Source: Tretioscincus oriximinensis (Eukaryota; Chordata; Lepidosauria; Squamata; Gymnophthalmidae). Taken from it: 64,000 nucleotides of DNA. Under the pieces are notes generated by a model. It saw only the letters and a program-made list of their open reading frames with translations, made no database searches and was not told the DNA's origin. This document shows, piece by piece, positions 1 through 9,454 of this stretch. The stretch is taken from assembly GCA_022410635.1 (NCBI GenBank), contig JAJVDF010000217.1:101517-165516 (forward strand). Reading direction: 5' to 3'. Position 1 is the first letter of the stretch. Every line of letters begins with the position of its first letter. Both the position numbers and the translations under genes were made by a program.

Positions 1-110
1 GCTNAAGAGGCCCAGATGTTGCCTCCTGATTTCATAAAGGATTTTATTTCAGCCCCCCCTTGACTGTTCTTGTTGCCCGTTTCTGCTCCTCCACCAGTTC
101 CACAATTTAT
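1..110 (-). mobile_element. CR1 LINE fragment, cut by window edge
   Basis: Read on the minus strand this matches the CR1 ORF2 3' segment seen in the better copy at 36815-37577, the part encoding [17 protein letters not shown] and RLGLFSLE. It is diverged and has an internal change near 25-50. No coding capacity remains. Confidence 0.75.
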
Positions 111-214
111 TTCATATCTGATATTTCCCTATGGAGAAGAGCATAAGAGAAAAAAGCACGTCTGGGCTCTGTGTGCAAACTTTACAACACAGAGAAATGG
201 GATTCAGTAATTTA

Positions 215-420
215 ACCACTGGTCCTCGCTTCCTGTTGCTGCTTTTTGGAAATCCCTTTATAAGTGGTGGCATCCCAGGAAGTAGCACCCGGAAATGGCA
301 TCTCATTAGTGATGTCATTTCTGGCAATAGGTNGGGCCTGGGTGGTTTAACAACTGCTCGTCCACAGAACTCAACCAAAAATTATGTATCAGTTCTTCCA
401 AATCCGCTGGTCCAAAGTTC
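215..420 (+). repeat. Unclassified dispersed repeat, copy A (hAT-like)
   Basis: The stretch from about 258 to 415 aligns by eye with 15533-15660 in the same orientation, sharing blocks such as GGCATCCCAGGAAG, AGTGATGTCAT and TATGTAYCAGTTCT. The second copy has a CAGTGGTGGGATTC end typical of hAT elements, which is why I group both there. The ends of this copy are not clear. Confidence 0.5.
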
Positions 421-565
421 CATGCATGCTACAACAAAGTAGTATTGCTTCGTGGCTCCTGTTAAAGGTTAGTCACGAAATTACATTTTAAGGCATGACA
501 GTGACTACTGTGCTTNCTTTTACATGTTAAACTACCTTCCATCACTCTTTGCCACTATACATATT

Positions 566-1045
566 ATTACACCAGTTAAATTCCCAGCATCTTTTGGATG
601 CTCTTGGACTGATAGTCTCTCCAGTTTTCTGCACATATTTGATTGATGCACTTTTGCCTAGCTGCATCTCTTTCCTCCAGGCCCTTCCCTCCACTGAAGA
701 AGAATCTGTTTTTTATATCCCGCCCTTCTGCCCTGAAGGGACTCAGAGATGTCTACAAGGTTAATTTTTTCCAAAAGCTTACATCTATTCTATCTTTCCC
801 ACCAGGTTAATGGTGGTACTCATTTATCTAATTGAAAAATGTAGATTGCAAACCTACTTTCTTCCAAATTGCTGAGAAGGCCAGTAGGGGGCGCTCACAA
901 ATTTCAGTCCATCGTGTTTCCTGGCATATAACACCCTGCTATAACACCAGCTAACTCCCCAGCCTCTTGAAGGCACTCTTGAACTTGTTTTCTCTTTTCT
1001 GCACATCTTCCAGGCCATTCCTTGCACTTAAGAGGAAGGCACTTC
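566..1045. repeat. Diverged direct repeat pair flanking a SINE
   Basis: 566-700 and 942-1045 share ordered blocks: ACACCAGYTAA, CCCAGC, CTCTTG, TTTTCTGCACAT, TTCCAGGCC and CACTKAAGA. The two arms flank the SINE at 700-905. A segmental duplication or two copies of one repeat are both possible. Confidence 0.45.
700..905 (-). mobile_element. tRNA-headed SINE (Sauria-like core), minus, old copy
   Basis: In minus orientation this shows the order seen in the better copy 28961-29255: GAAGAAGAA tail, TTTTTATATCCCGCCCTTCT, GGGACTCAGAG, a CTATCTTTCCCACCAGG block, a TACTCATTTATCTAATT block, and CCAGTAGGGGGCGCTCAC near the head. The tRNA-like head is missing or unrecognisable. Confidence 0.6.
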
Positions 1046-2135
1046 AGCTTTTTCTCACCTAGTTAATCCAGGGCTGGGAATAGTGGGGTGTGGAAATCTC
1101 ACCCCTTGAGCACAAAAACTGTGGACTCTGGAAGGTCATCATATGCACAATCCTCGTGTGTGAAATTTCGTGACGTCACTTCCCATGGCTCACTAAAAAT
1201 GACATCAAAATGATGTCACTTCCCAGCTCCAATGGTGTCCTTTCCAGGAGCAGGGGCTAAAAATGGCATCACAAATGATTTCACGTCCGGCCCCAAGNCC
1301 CCGCAAGGGGGAAAATCCTTTGCCACCTCCTACATTCAGTTCCCTGTAAAGGTCTGCTCCTGACCTTGGTCCCCGAGCGCCTGAAGAAACCGTCTGCAAA
1401 AGCTGGTGCCGCCTGCCTTTCCCTTGATAGCCTCCCATTGCCACAGGCCCCCCTTGCTGGTCTTCGCCACTGCGCTGACTTATGGCATCTGCATTTCAAT
1501 GACACATTAATACGACTGCTGCCTATCCATGCGCAGAGGGACTTCAGTTTTACACTTTGCTTAATAGTCCGTGGGTGGGCCGCCATGCGGTCGGCGAGGG
1601 ATCACATCTGAGCCTGTGATCTCTTGGAGTGTGAATCCAAACAGGGCAACAAAAATACACACACAAAACCCCAGGTTTCTCCACCGCTTTGCCTTCCTCT
1701 GCCCTTCTGCCCCACCCAGCAAATGCGTTCAAAGTGAATCAGACGAAACAGTAAGATGCTTCGGAACAGAGATAATGCTGACATGTTGTGCTCCTCTACG
1801 CCTCTGCCCACCACCTCCCGTACTCTGTCATCTGTTGTTTACAGTCTATTTATGCTTCAAAACAACAAGTCTGCAAATAACCGCCGTGGATCTGAGACCT
1901 GAAACAAGGATGCTGGCAGGCTACCCAGGGGCTCGCCCAGCCTACACCCTGTGCCACTGCGGAGCTCTCCGTCCCGACCCCCCATCTATGCATCACTTCC
2001 ATGCTGCTGTTCTTATGCACAACACAAATCCATTCAGGCCTGGGTTTTTTTTTTATTACAGCCAATTTAAAGCAGGCACTTAATTGGCACTTTAATAATG
2101 ATAATAATAAAAATAAACCCTGCCCTGGAGTGGTC
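1046..2135. other. Mostly unique sequence, no gene seen
   Basis: 1140-1290 holds three imperfect copies of an ATGATGTCACTTCC-like motif, which recalls the repeat at 215-420. The remainder has no recognisable repeat or exon. Open frames here (for example 170 codons from 1571 on the plus strand) resemble no protein I know. A short A-rich (AAT)n tract lies at 2096-2117. Confidence 0.4.
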
Positions 2136-2138
2136 ATA

Positions 2139-3125
2139 TAACATAGAATCCTAGAGTTGGAAGGGACCCTTCCTCCTTCCCTTCCTTCCTTCCTAGAATC
2201 TTAGAATCTCCAGGGTCATGGGGTCTCCCCCGCTGCTTAACGCAGGAGTCACTAAACCAGGAGGGGGCAAAGCTTTTGGAGTCGAGAGGCATTTTGTGGC
2301 CACGCCCCTTCCCAGGGTGACATGGGGGTGGCACGGCCATGCCCGCTTCCTAATCCCTCCCCCTTCCCAAGCCCCGCCCCCTTCCCAAGCCCCGCCCCTT
2401 CCCAGGCCTTTTTCCTCTACCTTCCTTTTTCTTTCATGTTCCTGCCTTCCTTCTCTCTCTTTTTNTTTTCTCTCAGGTTTGCAGACACGAGGTACACCAA
2501 GATCAGTTCTGAACGTCATCCGTGAGCAACTGCCATCTGCCTGACTCGGCCGCCTGCCTGTGGCTGTGCAGACGCTCGCTGCCGATATCCGGAACTGCCC
2601 TTGGGGGTGTGCGCCTAGCCTGGATGATGCGGACACAGCGCACACCACCAAGATGAGTTCTGGACATTTTGGGGAGGTAAAATGAGGGAAATCCTCCCCC
2701 CCCCCCCAGTTCTTCTGGTGAGGTCAGAGCCACATGCAAGTGGCCAAAGAGCCACCGGTGTCTCTAGAGCCACAGTTTCTGACTCCTGCACTAAACCATC
2801 CCAGACCGATGGCTGACCAGCCTCTATTTGAACACTTCCAGCAAAGGAGAACTCACCAGCTCCTGGGGCAAACTGTTCCACTGGTTTGTCACCCCCACTG
2901 TCAGAAAGTTGTTTCTGATCTCTAATCTAAATCTCCTTCCTTGCAGTTTCATCCCATTATTTCTAGTCCTTCCATGTGCCCATGAGAACAAAGTTGATCC
3001 CTCTGCTCTGTGAAAAGCCCTTCAGGTATTTGTAGACCGTTATCAGGTCTCCTCTCNGTCTTCTCAGGCAAGATCCTTTGACCCATCCTCATATGACCTC
3101 ATGGTTTCCAGACCATTCAGCATCC
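2139..3125 (-). mobile_element. CR1 group B copy, minus, split by a hAT-like element
   Basis: The CR1 3' end starts at about 2139 (ATAGAATCCTAGAGTTGGAA, the complement of the ATTCTATG-type tail). The element runs to 2257, is interrupted by the insertion at 2258-2788, and resumes from 2789 to about 3125 through the region complementary to the CR1 block around GAGACTGGACAGYCRTYTG and the upstream ORF2 end. A CTTCC-rich expansion sits at 2170-2195. Confidence 0.8.
2258..2788. mobile_element. Non-autonomous hAT-like DNA transposon with 8-bp TSD
   Basis: The 531-bp insert begins CAGGAGGGGGCAAA and ends TTTCTGACTCCTG, so the terminal inverted repeats start CAGGAG on both sides. It is flanked by a perfect 8-bp duplication CACTAAAC at 2250-2257 and 2789-2796. 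Removing it rejoins a continuous CR1 sequence (ACTAAACCATCCCAGAC). An 8-bp duplication and CAG-type ends are the hAT signature. Inside there are C/T-rich tracts and a CCCCTTCCCAAGCCCCGCCC duplication, but no transposase frame. Confidence 0.85.
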
Positions 3126-3134
3126 TCGCATCAG

Positions 3135-3332
3135 AACTGGCCATAGACTACACTAGCGTGTGGATAGCAGGTCTCTATTCCAAGAGTCAATAGCAAGTTA
3201 NGGTTTTACCTTCTCCTTCTGCTTGAGGTGCCCGGGGGCAATTGGAGGGCTTCTGGGTGAGACGGAAGCCTGGACTAGGTGCGCTACTGTGGTCCCATCC
3301 AGCAGGGCTCCTCTTAGGCTCTTCTTATGAGG
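3135..3332 (+). mobile_element. CR1 3' tail with half of the embedded palindrome
   Basis: 3138-3167 is the right arm of the palindrome family (GGCCATAGACTACACTAGCG, then TGTGGATAGCA). It is followed by CTATTCCAAGAG and the standard CR1 3' UTR: TTCTGCTTGAGGTGCCC, GGGCAATTGG, GAAGCCTGGACTAGG, CAGCAGGGCTCCTCTTAGG. Confidence 0.75.
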
Positions 3333-3334
3333 AA

Positions 3335-3958
3335 TTCTCTGCTATGGGAAATTCAGCTGCCTTCTTCCCTGGAATTTTGTTAGGCACTTAAATGGCTTGG
3401 TAAACTTTATCAAAGCTTCTTGTTATCCCGTGCGCTTAATGTGTCGCTCTTTGTACAAAATTGATTCCTCAATGCATCTGCTAATCACCTCCAGTCCCTA
3501 NTGAAGGGCAAAGTGAGGTTTAAGGAGAAAATCCATCGACGTGGCCTCTGAGCAAACATCTCAGAGAACCAAGATGGTTGTGGAAAAAGCAGAAAGCATC
3601 TGTTATAATTCTCCTGGCTGCCGCTGCTCCTCGGAAAAGGCAGAATAATCTCTCCCATGTTTTCAGATGCGACTTCATCATAATTAGCTCAGCAGTGCCA
3701 GAATCCTCAGTCTGCCACGGGCAGAGATAAAGAATCCACGCATTGAATGGATGGGGAGAGTTCTGCAGGCGTTCTGCTTACAGGCCTGATTTTGTGCTCC
3801 AACCAAAAAAAGAAGAAGAATCCCCTGTGGATCTGGATGGAACAGAGTCTGACTCACTTGGTAACTGCTGCAGGGACAGAAGAGTTGCCAATAAATGCAC
3901 CAGGCCTTATTCTGTTCCATAAAGGGGTCTTGTGGAGCCCCAAATACTTCAAGGAAGG
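3335..3958. other. Unique sequence, no gene seen
   Basis: There is no repeat, exon or RNA gene that I recognise. The ATG-poor AT-rich stretch 3390-3500 and the 3540-3740 stretch are the least repetitive parts. The open frame that crosses 3747-4253 runs into the transposon and is not credible as a gene. Confidence 0.4.
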
Positions 3959-4623
3959 TAGGCTGACCAGATGTCCCCCTTTTTGGGGGGTGAACCCAGT
4001 TTTGGGGTGTCTACCTCGCCCTCCCGTGGGGGGGGGGACATTTCCCCGGGTTTTGCTGAAGAAAAAAAATGTTGAAATTTTTTTTTTGAAAATTCACTTT
4101 ACCACCACTAGGGGGCTCTGGCATCTGGGGCCAGCTCCTGAAGGCACCATCCCCGCAGTAAAAAATAAAAATTCTCACACACTTCAAAAATTTCTCACAA
4201 ACTTTAAAAAATATTTTTTTAAAAAAGCAAACAAATCATTACACCACCACTAGGAGGTTCTGGCAACCGGGGCCAGCTGCTGAAGGCACTCTCCACTCAA
4301 TAAAAAAAAAATTCTCATGCACTTCAAACAATTCTCGCACACTTAAAAAATGATTTTTTGAAAAAAAAACAATGCACTAGGGGTCTCCAGCAAACAGGGC
4401 CAGCTCCTGAACGTGCCCTCTCCTCTGTAAAAAAATAAAAAAATTCTGATGCACTCCAAAAATTNTCACACAGTTTAAAAATTCTCACATACTTCACAGA
4501 TTTCTTGGGCAGGAGTTTCAGAAAGGAATGCATGTTTGTGGGTAATTTGCATATTTATGAATATGCAAATTAGCATGAATATTAATTACCCCAGTTTGGG
4601 CCTCAGAAAATCTGGTCAGTCTA
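3959..4623. mobile_element. MITE-like DNA transposon with internal tandem repeats
   Basis: The left end TAGGCTGACCAGA (3959-3971) and the right end TCTGGTCAGTCTA (4611-4623) are inverted repeats matching at 12 of 13 positions. The flanks AGGAAGG and AGGAAGA (6 of 7 identical) look like a target duplication; its exact length is ambiguous because the terminal TA could belong to element or target. The left end continues TGTCCCCCTTTTTGGGG, a start I associate with amniote MITEs, but I cannot assign a superfamily. There is no transposase. Confidence 0.75.
4101..4500 (+). repeat. Three tandem units of about 130-140 bp
   Basis: Units begin near 4101, 4242 and 4374. Each has CACTAGGRGGYTCTGGCA or a variant, then GGGCCAGCTSCTGAA, then YTCTCC or similar, an A-rich tract, and ATTCTCAYRCACTTCAAA. 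They lie inside the element at 3959-4623. A related single unit is at 10640-10765. Confidence 0.75.
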
Positions 4624-4624
4624 A

Positions 4625-4945
4625 GGAAGACCTTCTCCCACATCAACCTGCCCGTGCCTTAAGATCTGCAGGGGAGGCCCTCCTTGTTCTTCTACCCCTC
4701 GCCACAGCAAATGGAGTGGGAAGCCAAGACAGGGCCTTCTCAGTAGCTGCCCCCAGGTGATAGAATTGTCTCCCTTTCATTCGGAAGATCACCTGGCCTT
4801 TGGCTGAAGAAATGCCATTTTCCTTCCCACCTTAAGCTGCAGTTTTAATAGGCCAATTTTGCATTTTTGTTTTTATCGCTGCTGCCCTGAGACCTTTGGG
4901 CATAAGGAGGAGTATACGTGTAAGTAAACAAACAAACAAATAAAG
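4625..4945 (+). mobile_element. L2-clade LINE 3' end
   Basis: The translated start (CCTTCTCCCACATCAACC onward) matches the C-terminal end of the minus-strand L2 at 6595-7960: residues HQPARALRSAGEALL here, YSPARSLRSEGEGLL there. The 3' UTR ends GCCCTGAGACCTTTGGGCAT and a (AAAC/AAAT)n tail at 4925-4944. It starts directly after the right end of the MITE-like element. Confidence 0.8.
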
Positions 4946-5194
4946 GATGGAGCCTATTGTTCAGGTGCCATTCTGANCTAGCACAGGCCATACAATTATG
5001 AGCCTTAGAGTGGATTCACACACACGGTGACTGTGGAAATGTACTGCTCATTTTCTCAAAACTCCCCAATCATCCCCAAATCATTTGCAAAATCATCTTA
5101 AACTTCCCTTTCACCCTGTGCACTTTGAGCCTGGGGAATAGTCCAAACAAAGGCTGCGCCCCCACGAATAATTTTTTCCACTACGATACCACAC
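4946..5194. other. Unique sequence with a possible foldback remnant
   Basis: 5152-5190 (GCTGCGCCCCCACGAATAAT then TTTTTTCCACTACGATACC) resembles the outer end of the foldback element at 43835. Nothing else is recognised. Confidence 0.3.
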
Positions 5195-5545
5195 TAGGCT
5201 GAATCTGCTCCGTGCATTTATGCAGGTTCAGCAATCCACTCTCTAAAAAAGTCTGAGGTCACAATATTTCTGATAGCTCATTTTTCCGCCTTCGTGTTAT
5301 TCTACAGTGTAAATACACTCTAAAGGCTTCGTAGAGTAGTCTATCATGGGAAAACAGTAAGCCTTGTGAGATTTTGAGGATAGCTGTAAAAGTTCATTGG
5401 CTCTCAGCTTGCAGAGAATGCTGGGAATTATAGTAAGACAAGCACATCAGTGGCTTATAGAAAATGCCATGTGACGACAACATAAAGCAGTCTAATGAGA
5501 AGACTGGAAACAGAGTGGAATATTGAAAGTTATTCCAATTAAAAT
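5195..5545 (+). repeat. Unclassified dispersed repeat, copy 1 of 4
   Basis: Shares ordered blocks with 20700-20960 (same strand), 23865-24025 and 30955-31200 (opposite strand): CAGCAATCCACTCTCT, TCTATSATGGGAA, GTGAGATTTTGAGG, GCTCTCAGCTTGCAGAGAAT, GCTGGGAATTATAGT, CAGTCTAATGAG and GGAATATTGAAAG. The GGGAATTRTAGT block is a common amniote repeat motif; the class is unknown. Confidence 0.6.
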
Positions 5546-6061
5546 TTCAGGAGGGGGGAGAATGTGGGGAGGGGGGCAGAGAGTAGGAACAGAGCATCCA
5601 CACGGCTAATTGTTTGTTTTTTCAGTCAATGCAAAAGCAGGTAGAAACATTCCTTAAAAATTGATGACATCAGGTTAAGTGCAAAGTAAATTGCCTAGAA
5701 AGTGAGGTCTGGATATAGAAGGAAGGAAGTACAAGAGAGAGAGGGAGGAAAGAAGGAAAGAGAAATGTAGGAGTGAACAGGCTAAAAATCCTAAAATGGG
5801 ATTTTGTGTTGTGTGGACAGGACTGCCAGGGTCCAATTATAATAGCAGTTAAATAATTATGATTATAATAAAATAATATTTTAATAAAATAACTCTTTTA
5901 AAAAATAATATTTATTGTTAAAATAAAAATGTACAACATAATACGAAAAAACAAACAATCTCCATACAAAATTCCCTCAATATATATTTTCCTTGTATAA
6001 CGAGATTAACTTGTAACTGGCTGCAGCTTTATCCTGCAATATTATCTCTGGATTTCAACAG
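5546..6061. other. Unique AT-rich sequence
   Basis: Contains a purine-rich stretch (5700-5765) and AT-rich simple sequence with TAAT/ATAAT repeats at 5835-5950. No gene is seen. Confidence 0.4.
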
Positions 6062-6150
6062 ATTTTATTTATTTATTTATTTATTTTTACTTGTATCCTG
6101 CCCTATCCCCGAAGGTCTCAGGGCGACCAACCATAGGCTGGGACACATAG
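6062..6150 (-). mobile_element. L2-type LINE/SINE 3' end, minus
   Basis: (TTTA)n at 6065-6088, then ACTTGTATCCTGCCCTATCC, CCGAAGGTCTCAGGGCGACC and CCATAGGCTGGGACACATAGC. This is the 3' half of the tRNA-headed SINE family (compare 26945-27010); the head is absent. Confidence 0.65.
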
Positions 6151-6287
6151 CTTAGATTAGAAATTCAGTGGGAAATCAGGCTGTGGACCAAAATTTTGGC
6201 TGTAAGGGCTCCATCCAAATGCCCCCCCCGCCCCCCCGCCCCCCCGTGTCAATGTATCCAAAAGGGAGTGCTTAATTGTAGGAGAGT

Positions 6288-6420
6288 AAGAAGCAGAAGG
6301 TTCCCTCTGTTGTGTGCAGAGTTGCAGATAATTGCCCCTGGGTTGGCTATAAATCACCTGTTTGGAAAATCACAATGTTTACAGCCCTAGATTTCAAAGA
6401 AATAGCTGTGTTAGTCTAGG
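6288..6420 (+). repeat. Unclassified two-copy repeat, copy 1
   Basis: Nearly collinear with 18115-18240: both have AGAAGGTTCCYTCTGTTG, GCTATAAATCACCT, ATCACAATGTTTACA and TTTCAAAGAAAYAGCTGTG. A pyrimidine-rich CCCCCCGCCCCCCC tract lies just upstream at 6221-6245. Confidence 0.6.
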
Positions 6421-6421
6421 T

Positions 6422-6510
6422 CAGCTGTTCCCAACCTGTGGGTTGCGAGCCCAGATGGGGTCGCAAAGGGTTTCCTTTGGGGTCGCAAACCCCTGATGCC
6501 ATGTAGGCAG
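6422..6510 (+). mobile_element. hAT (SPIN-like) element 5' end
   Basis: Starts CAGCTGTTCCCAACCTGTGG, followed by GTTGCGAGCC and repeated GGGGTCGCAAA blocks. This resembles the terminal region of SPIN-type and related hAT elements as I recall them. The far end is not identified; a short GGGTCGCCATGACC at 6688-6701 may be a remnant beyond simple repeats and the L2. Confidence 0.5.
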
Positions 6511-6535
6511 GGGCTGTGGAAAAGCTCTGGTTGCT

Positions 6536-6591
6536 CCTATCCATCCATCTGTCTGTCTGACTACCTAGCTATCCATCTAGTTATCAATCAT

Positions 6592-6621
<30 letters not shown>
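6536..6621. repeat. Tetranucleotide simple repeats
   Basis: (ATCC/GTCT)n at 6536-6580 followed by (TTTA)n at 6590-6621. The TTTA run is the tail of the minus-strand L2. Confidence 0.8.
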
Positions 6622-6623
<2 letters not shown>

Positions 6624-7960
6624 AAGATTTTTACCCCGCCCTTCCCCCCGAAGGTGTCCAGGGTGGCTTACAAAAATTAAAAAATTCGGGTCGCCATGAC
6701 CTTCACAAGATTAAAATCATAAAACACAACTGTTAAAAATGTCGTCCTCTGGTGGGGGGGGGGGGGCTAACATGAAAAGGCCCGGGTGAAGAGACAGGTC
6801 TTTACCAGGCGCCTAAAAGATAGTAAAGAAGGCGCCTGGCGTGCTTCCGAGGGGAGGCCGTTCCATAATATCGGGGCCACTACCGAGAAGGCTCTTCCCT
6901 GCGCCCCCGCCCCCCTTATCTTAGAGCAGGAGGGGACGACTAGAAGGCCCTCTCCTTCTGATCGCAGGGACCGGGCAGGACTATATGGGAAAAGGCGTTC
7001 CCTCAAGTATTCAGGACCCAAACCGTTTAGGGCTTTATACGTCAGTATAAGCACCTTGAATTGGGCTCGGTAGCGAATAGGTAGCCAGTGCAGTTCTTTG
7101 AGGACCGGCCAGACACACCCGACAGAAGACGGGCTGCTGCATTCTGCACTAGCTCCAGCCTCCGAACCGTCTTCAAGGGAAGCCCCACGTAGAGTGCATT
7201 GCAGTAGTCTAATCTGGAGGTTACCAGAGCATGAAGAACCATGGCCAAGGACCCCCTGTCCAGGAACGGCCGCAACTGGCGGACCAATCGTAAATAGGAA
7301 AAGGCCGTTCTAGCTGTCGCTGCCACCTGACCTTCAAGTGACAGTGACGAGTCAAGAAGGACACCCAGATCACGCACCTGTTCCTTCTGGAGCAAACCTG
7401 CGCCATCAAGAACCGGGTGTCTATCAAGTTTCTGGACACGGGATCCCTTTACCAATAGCACTTCCGTCTTGTCAGGGTTCAGCCTCAGTTTGTTAGATCC
7501 CATCCAGCCCTTGACCGCCTCCAGGCAACGGTCCAGCACTGCTACGGCCTCACCTGATTCTGATGGCATGGCAAGATAGAGCTGGGTGTCATCAGCATAT
7601 TGATGGCACCCCACTCCAAACCGCCTGATGACCTCGCCCAGCGGCTTCATGTAGATGTTAAAGAGCATGGGAGACAGGATCGAACCCTGAGGCACTCCAC
7701 ACGAGAGCACCCAGGGTGTCGATACGCAGTCCCCCATTGCTATCTTCTGGAGTCGTCCCCGGAGGTAGGAAGAGAACCACTGCAAGACAGTACCTCCCAA
7801 TCCCAGCCCTCGAAGACGTTCCAGAAGGATACCATGATCGATGGTATCGAAAGACGCTGAGAGATCCAGGAGTATCAACAGGGACCCATTGCCCCTGTCT
7901 CTCTCCTGGAGTAGGTCATCCATCAGGGTGACCAAGGCTGTCTCATCTACCGGGTNTCTA
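6595..7960 (-). mobile_element. L2-clade LINE, 5'-truncated, minus
   Basis: The 3' end on the minus strand is the (TAAA)n tail at about 6590-6621, preceded by a short UTR with ACCCCGCCCTTCC. The rest is ORF2: the C-terminal end at 6767-7080 and the reverse transcriptase at 7042-7935. The element is cut near 7955, shortly before motif A of the RT, so the endonuclease and the N-terminal RT are missing. The TACC simple repeats that follow (7958-7978) may mark the insertion edge. Confidence 0.9.
7042..7935 (-). pseudogene. L2 reverse transcriptase, partial, frameshifted near its end
   Basis: A 297-codon frame carries RT motifs in order: LLILLDLSASFDTIDH (motif A, residues about 20-35), SCGVPQGSILSPMLFNIYM (motif B, about 77-95), YADDTQLYL (catalytic motif C with the DD pair, about 113-121) and RLELVQNAAARLL (about 260-272). 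The sequence is typical of the L2 group of LINEs. After VSGR a frame change occurs; the next part of the protein continues in another frame from about 7080 down to 6767. Such a long open RT suggests a modest age. It is not a host gene, and without a 5' end it cannot be mobile on its own. Confidence 0.9.
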
Positions 7961-7979
7961 CCTATCTACCTACCTACCC

Positions 7980-8450
7980 CTCGGCTGGACTGATAACCCA
8001 AGATCACTTAGCTGGGGAAGCCTGAAATTGCAGCCAGTGACAAGTTAACTCCATTATCCCACCCCTTAGCAATTGTCCCTTTAATTACAGCTTCTTAAGC
8101 TGCTTGTCTTTTACCATGTAGCTGTTTACAAAGCTTTACAAAGGTTTTCTGATATTTCCCACTTCTTCCTTCCTTCCCCCAATTCCTCTCTTTGTCACCA
8201 TAGCAGTATTTAATGATGGAGAGAAGGCGCCTATTCTTTTCTCCAAATGGCTGGGTGATGATATCTGCAGCCAATTTAGAGCTCCACGGAGCAGAAGGAT
8301 TGCTATTTAGCTCCTTAAAGAGCACTGAAAGCTCAGCTCCCCAAAGGTTAGCTTCAGACTGCGCAGACACTGGGGGGCCGAACGTCCTTTCATTTGAAGA
8401 CTGCTGGATTTATTCAACTACATGGGAGGCTANGCAGCATTGCCTGGCAA
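7980..8450. other. Unique sequence, no gene seen
   Basis: No repeat is recognised. The AT-rich block 8040-8340 is non-repetitive. Confidence 0.4.
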
Positions 8451-8454
8451 TGGG

Positions 8455-8620
8455 GTGATCAGCCAGTGGAACAGATTGCCACAGGAGGTGGTGAGTTCTC
8501 CTTTGCTGGAAGCCTCCAAACAGAGGCTGGACAGTCCTCTGGCTGAGATGATCCACTGAATCCTGTATTGAGCAGGGGGTTGGAGCCCATGATCCTAGAG
8601 GTCTCTTCCAACTGAGGAAG
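8455..8620 (+). mobile_element. CR1 group B 3' end
   Basis: Blocks AGTGGAACAGATTGCCACAG, GAGGTGGTGAGTTCTCC, CAAACAGAGGCTGGACAG, TGAGCAGGGGGTTGGA and TCTTCCAACTGAGG are in CR1 order, ending just before an AGGAAGGA simple tract. Confidence 0.8.
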
Positions 8621-8636
8621 AAAGGAAGGAAGGATT

Positions 8637-9092
8637 AGGTTACCACAGGAGGTGGCTGAGTTCTCCTTTGATGGAAGCCTTCATCAAAGTGGTGGTAGAT
8701 AACAGCTTGGATAGGTTCAAGACAAGACTAGACAGGCTTATGGACACCAAGGGTATAAACTGGTACTAGGATAGATGTCTGGATGTTGCCTCTGGGATGG
8801 AGCAACAGGCAGGTCTCCTGAAATGCCATTTGCAGGGAGTCATGAACAGGAGCATATTTTGCTTTCCTCTGTTCAGACTGCCCAGGTGCATCTGGTGGGC
8901 CTCTGGGTGAGGCAGAATGCTGNACTAGATGGGCTGTGGCCTGATCCAGTATGGTTCTTCTGATGTTCTTATGTTTAAACAGAGGCTGGTCAGCCGTCTG
9001 TCTGGGATGGTTTAGTAAATCTTGCATTGAGCCTGGGTTGGACCCCATGACCCTGGAGGTCCCTTCCAACTCTAGGATTCTATGATTCTAAA
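8637..9092 (+). mobile_element. CR1 group B 3' end split by a younger CR1
   Basis: The older copy runs 8637-8685 (ACCACAGGAGGTGGCTGAG) and resumes at about 8965 (AAACAGAGGCTGGTCAGCCG), ending GATTCTATGATTCTAAA at 9092. The gap is filled by the group A CR1 at 8686-8964. Confidence 0.8.
8686..8964 (+). mobile_element. CR1 group A 3' tail nested in older CR1
   Basis: Starts TCAAAGTGGTGGTAGATAAC, passes through the ORF2 end (TATGGACACCAAGGGTATAA), the 3' UTR (GGATGGAGCAACAGGCAGG, CTGGTGGGCCTCTGGGTGAG) and ends GATGTTCTTATG. I see no clear target duplication. Confidence 0.8.
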
Positions 9093-9254
9093 GTCACCAG
9101 ACAGGTCTGCAAAATCACAGCTGGCTGGCATGCATGGTAGTGACTCCCTGCTCCTTTGTGCGTCCCCCTTCGCCAGCTCCATGTGGATTTTTTAGGTAAT
9201 GTAAACAGGGGGGGATTGCGTTATGCTGAGTATAAACCCCATTTAGAATTTAAC

Positions 9255-9365
9255 CCCATTGTATGGAAGGAACCCAAGTGAAAGACTGGAGGTCCATTGT
9301 GGGGGACAGAGGGCTAGACTAGATGGACTGTGGCCACATTCAGCAGGGCTCCTCTAACGTTCCCT
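9255..9365 (+). mobile_element. CR1 3' UTR fragment
   Basis: Contains GGCTAGACTAGATGGACTGT, GGCCACATTCAGCAGGGCTC and CTCTAACGTTCCCTTG, the last 100 bases of a CR1 tail. Confidence 0.6.
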
Positions 9366-9454
9366 TGTCTTATCTGAAGGTTGCTTTTGAGGCTTTGCCC
9401 CCCACCCACACAGATTATTTTATTCTACCCTTCATGACAAGCACTAATAGCTCA

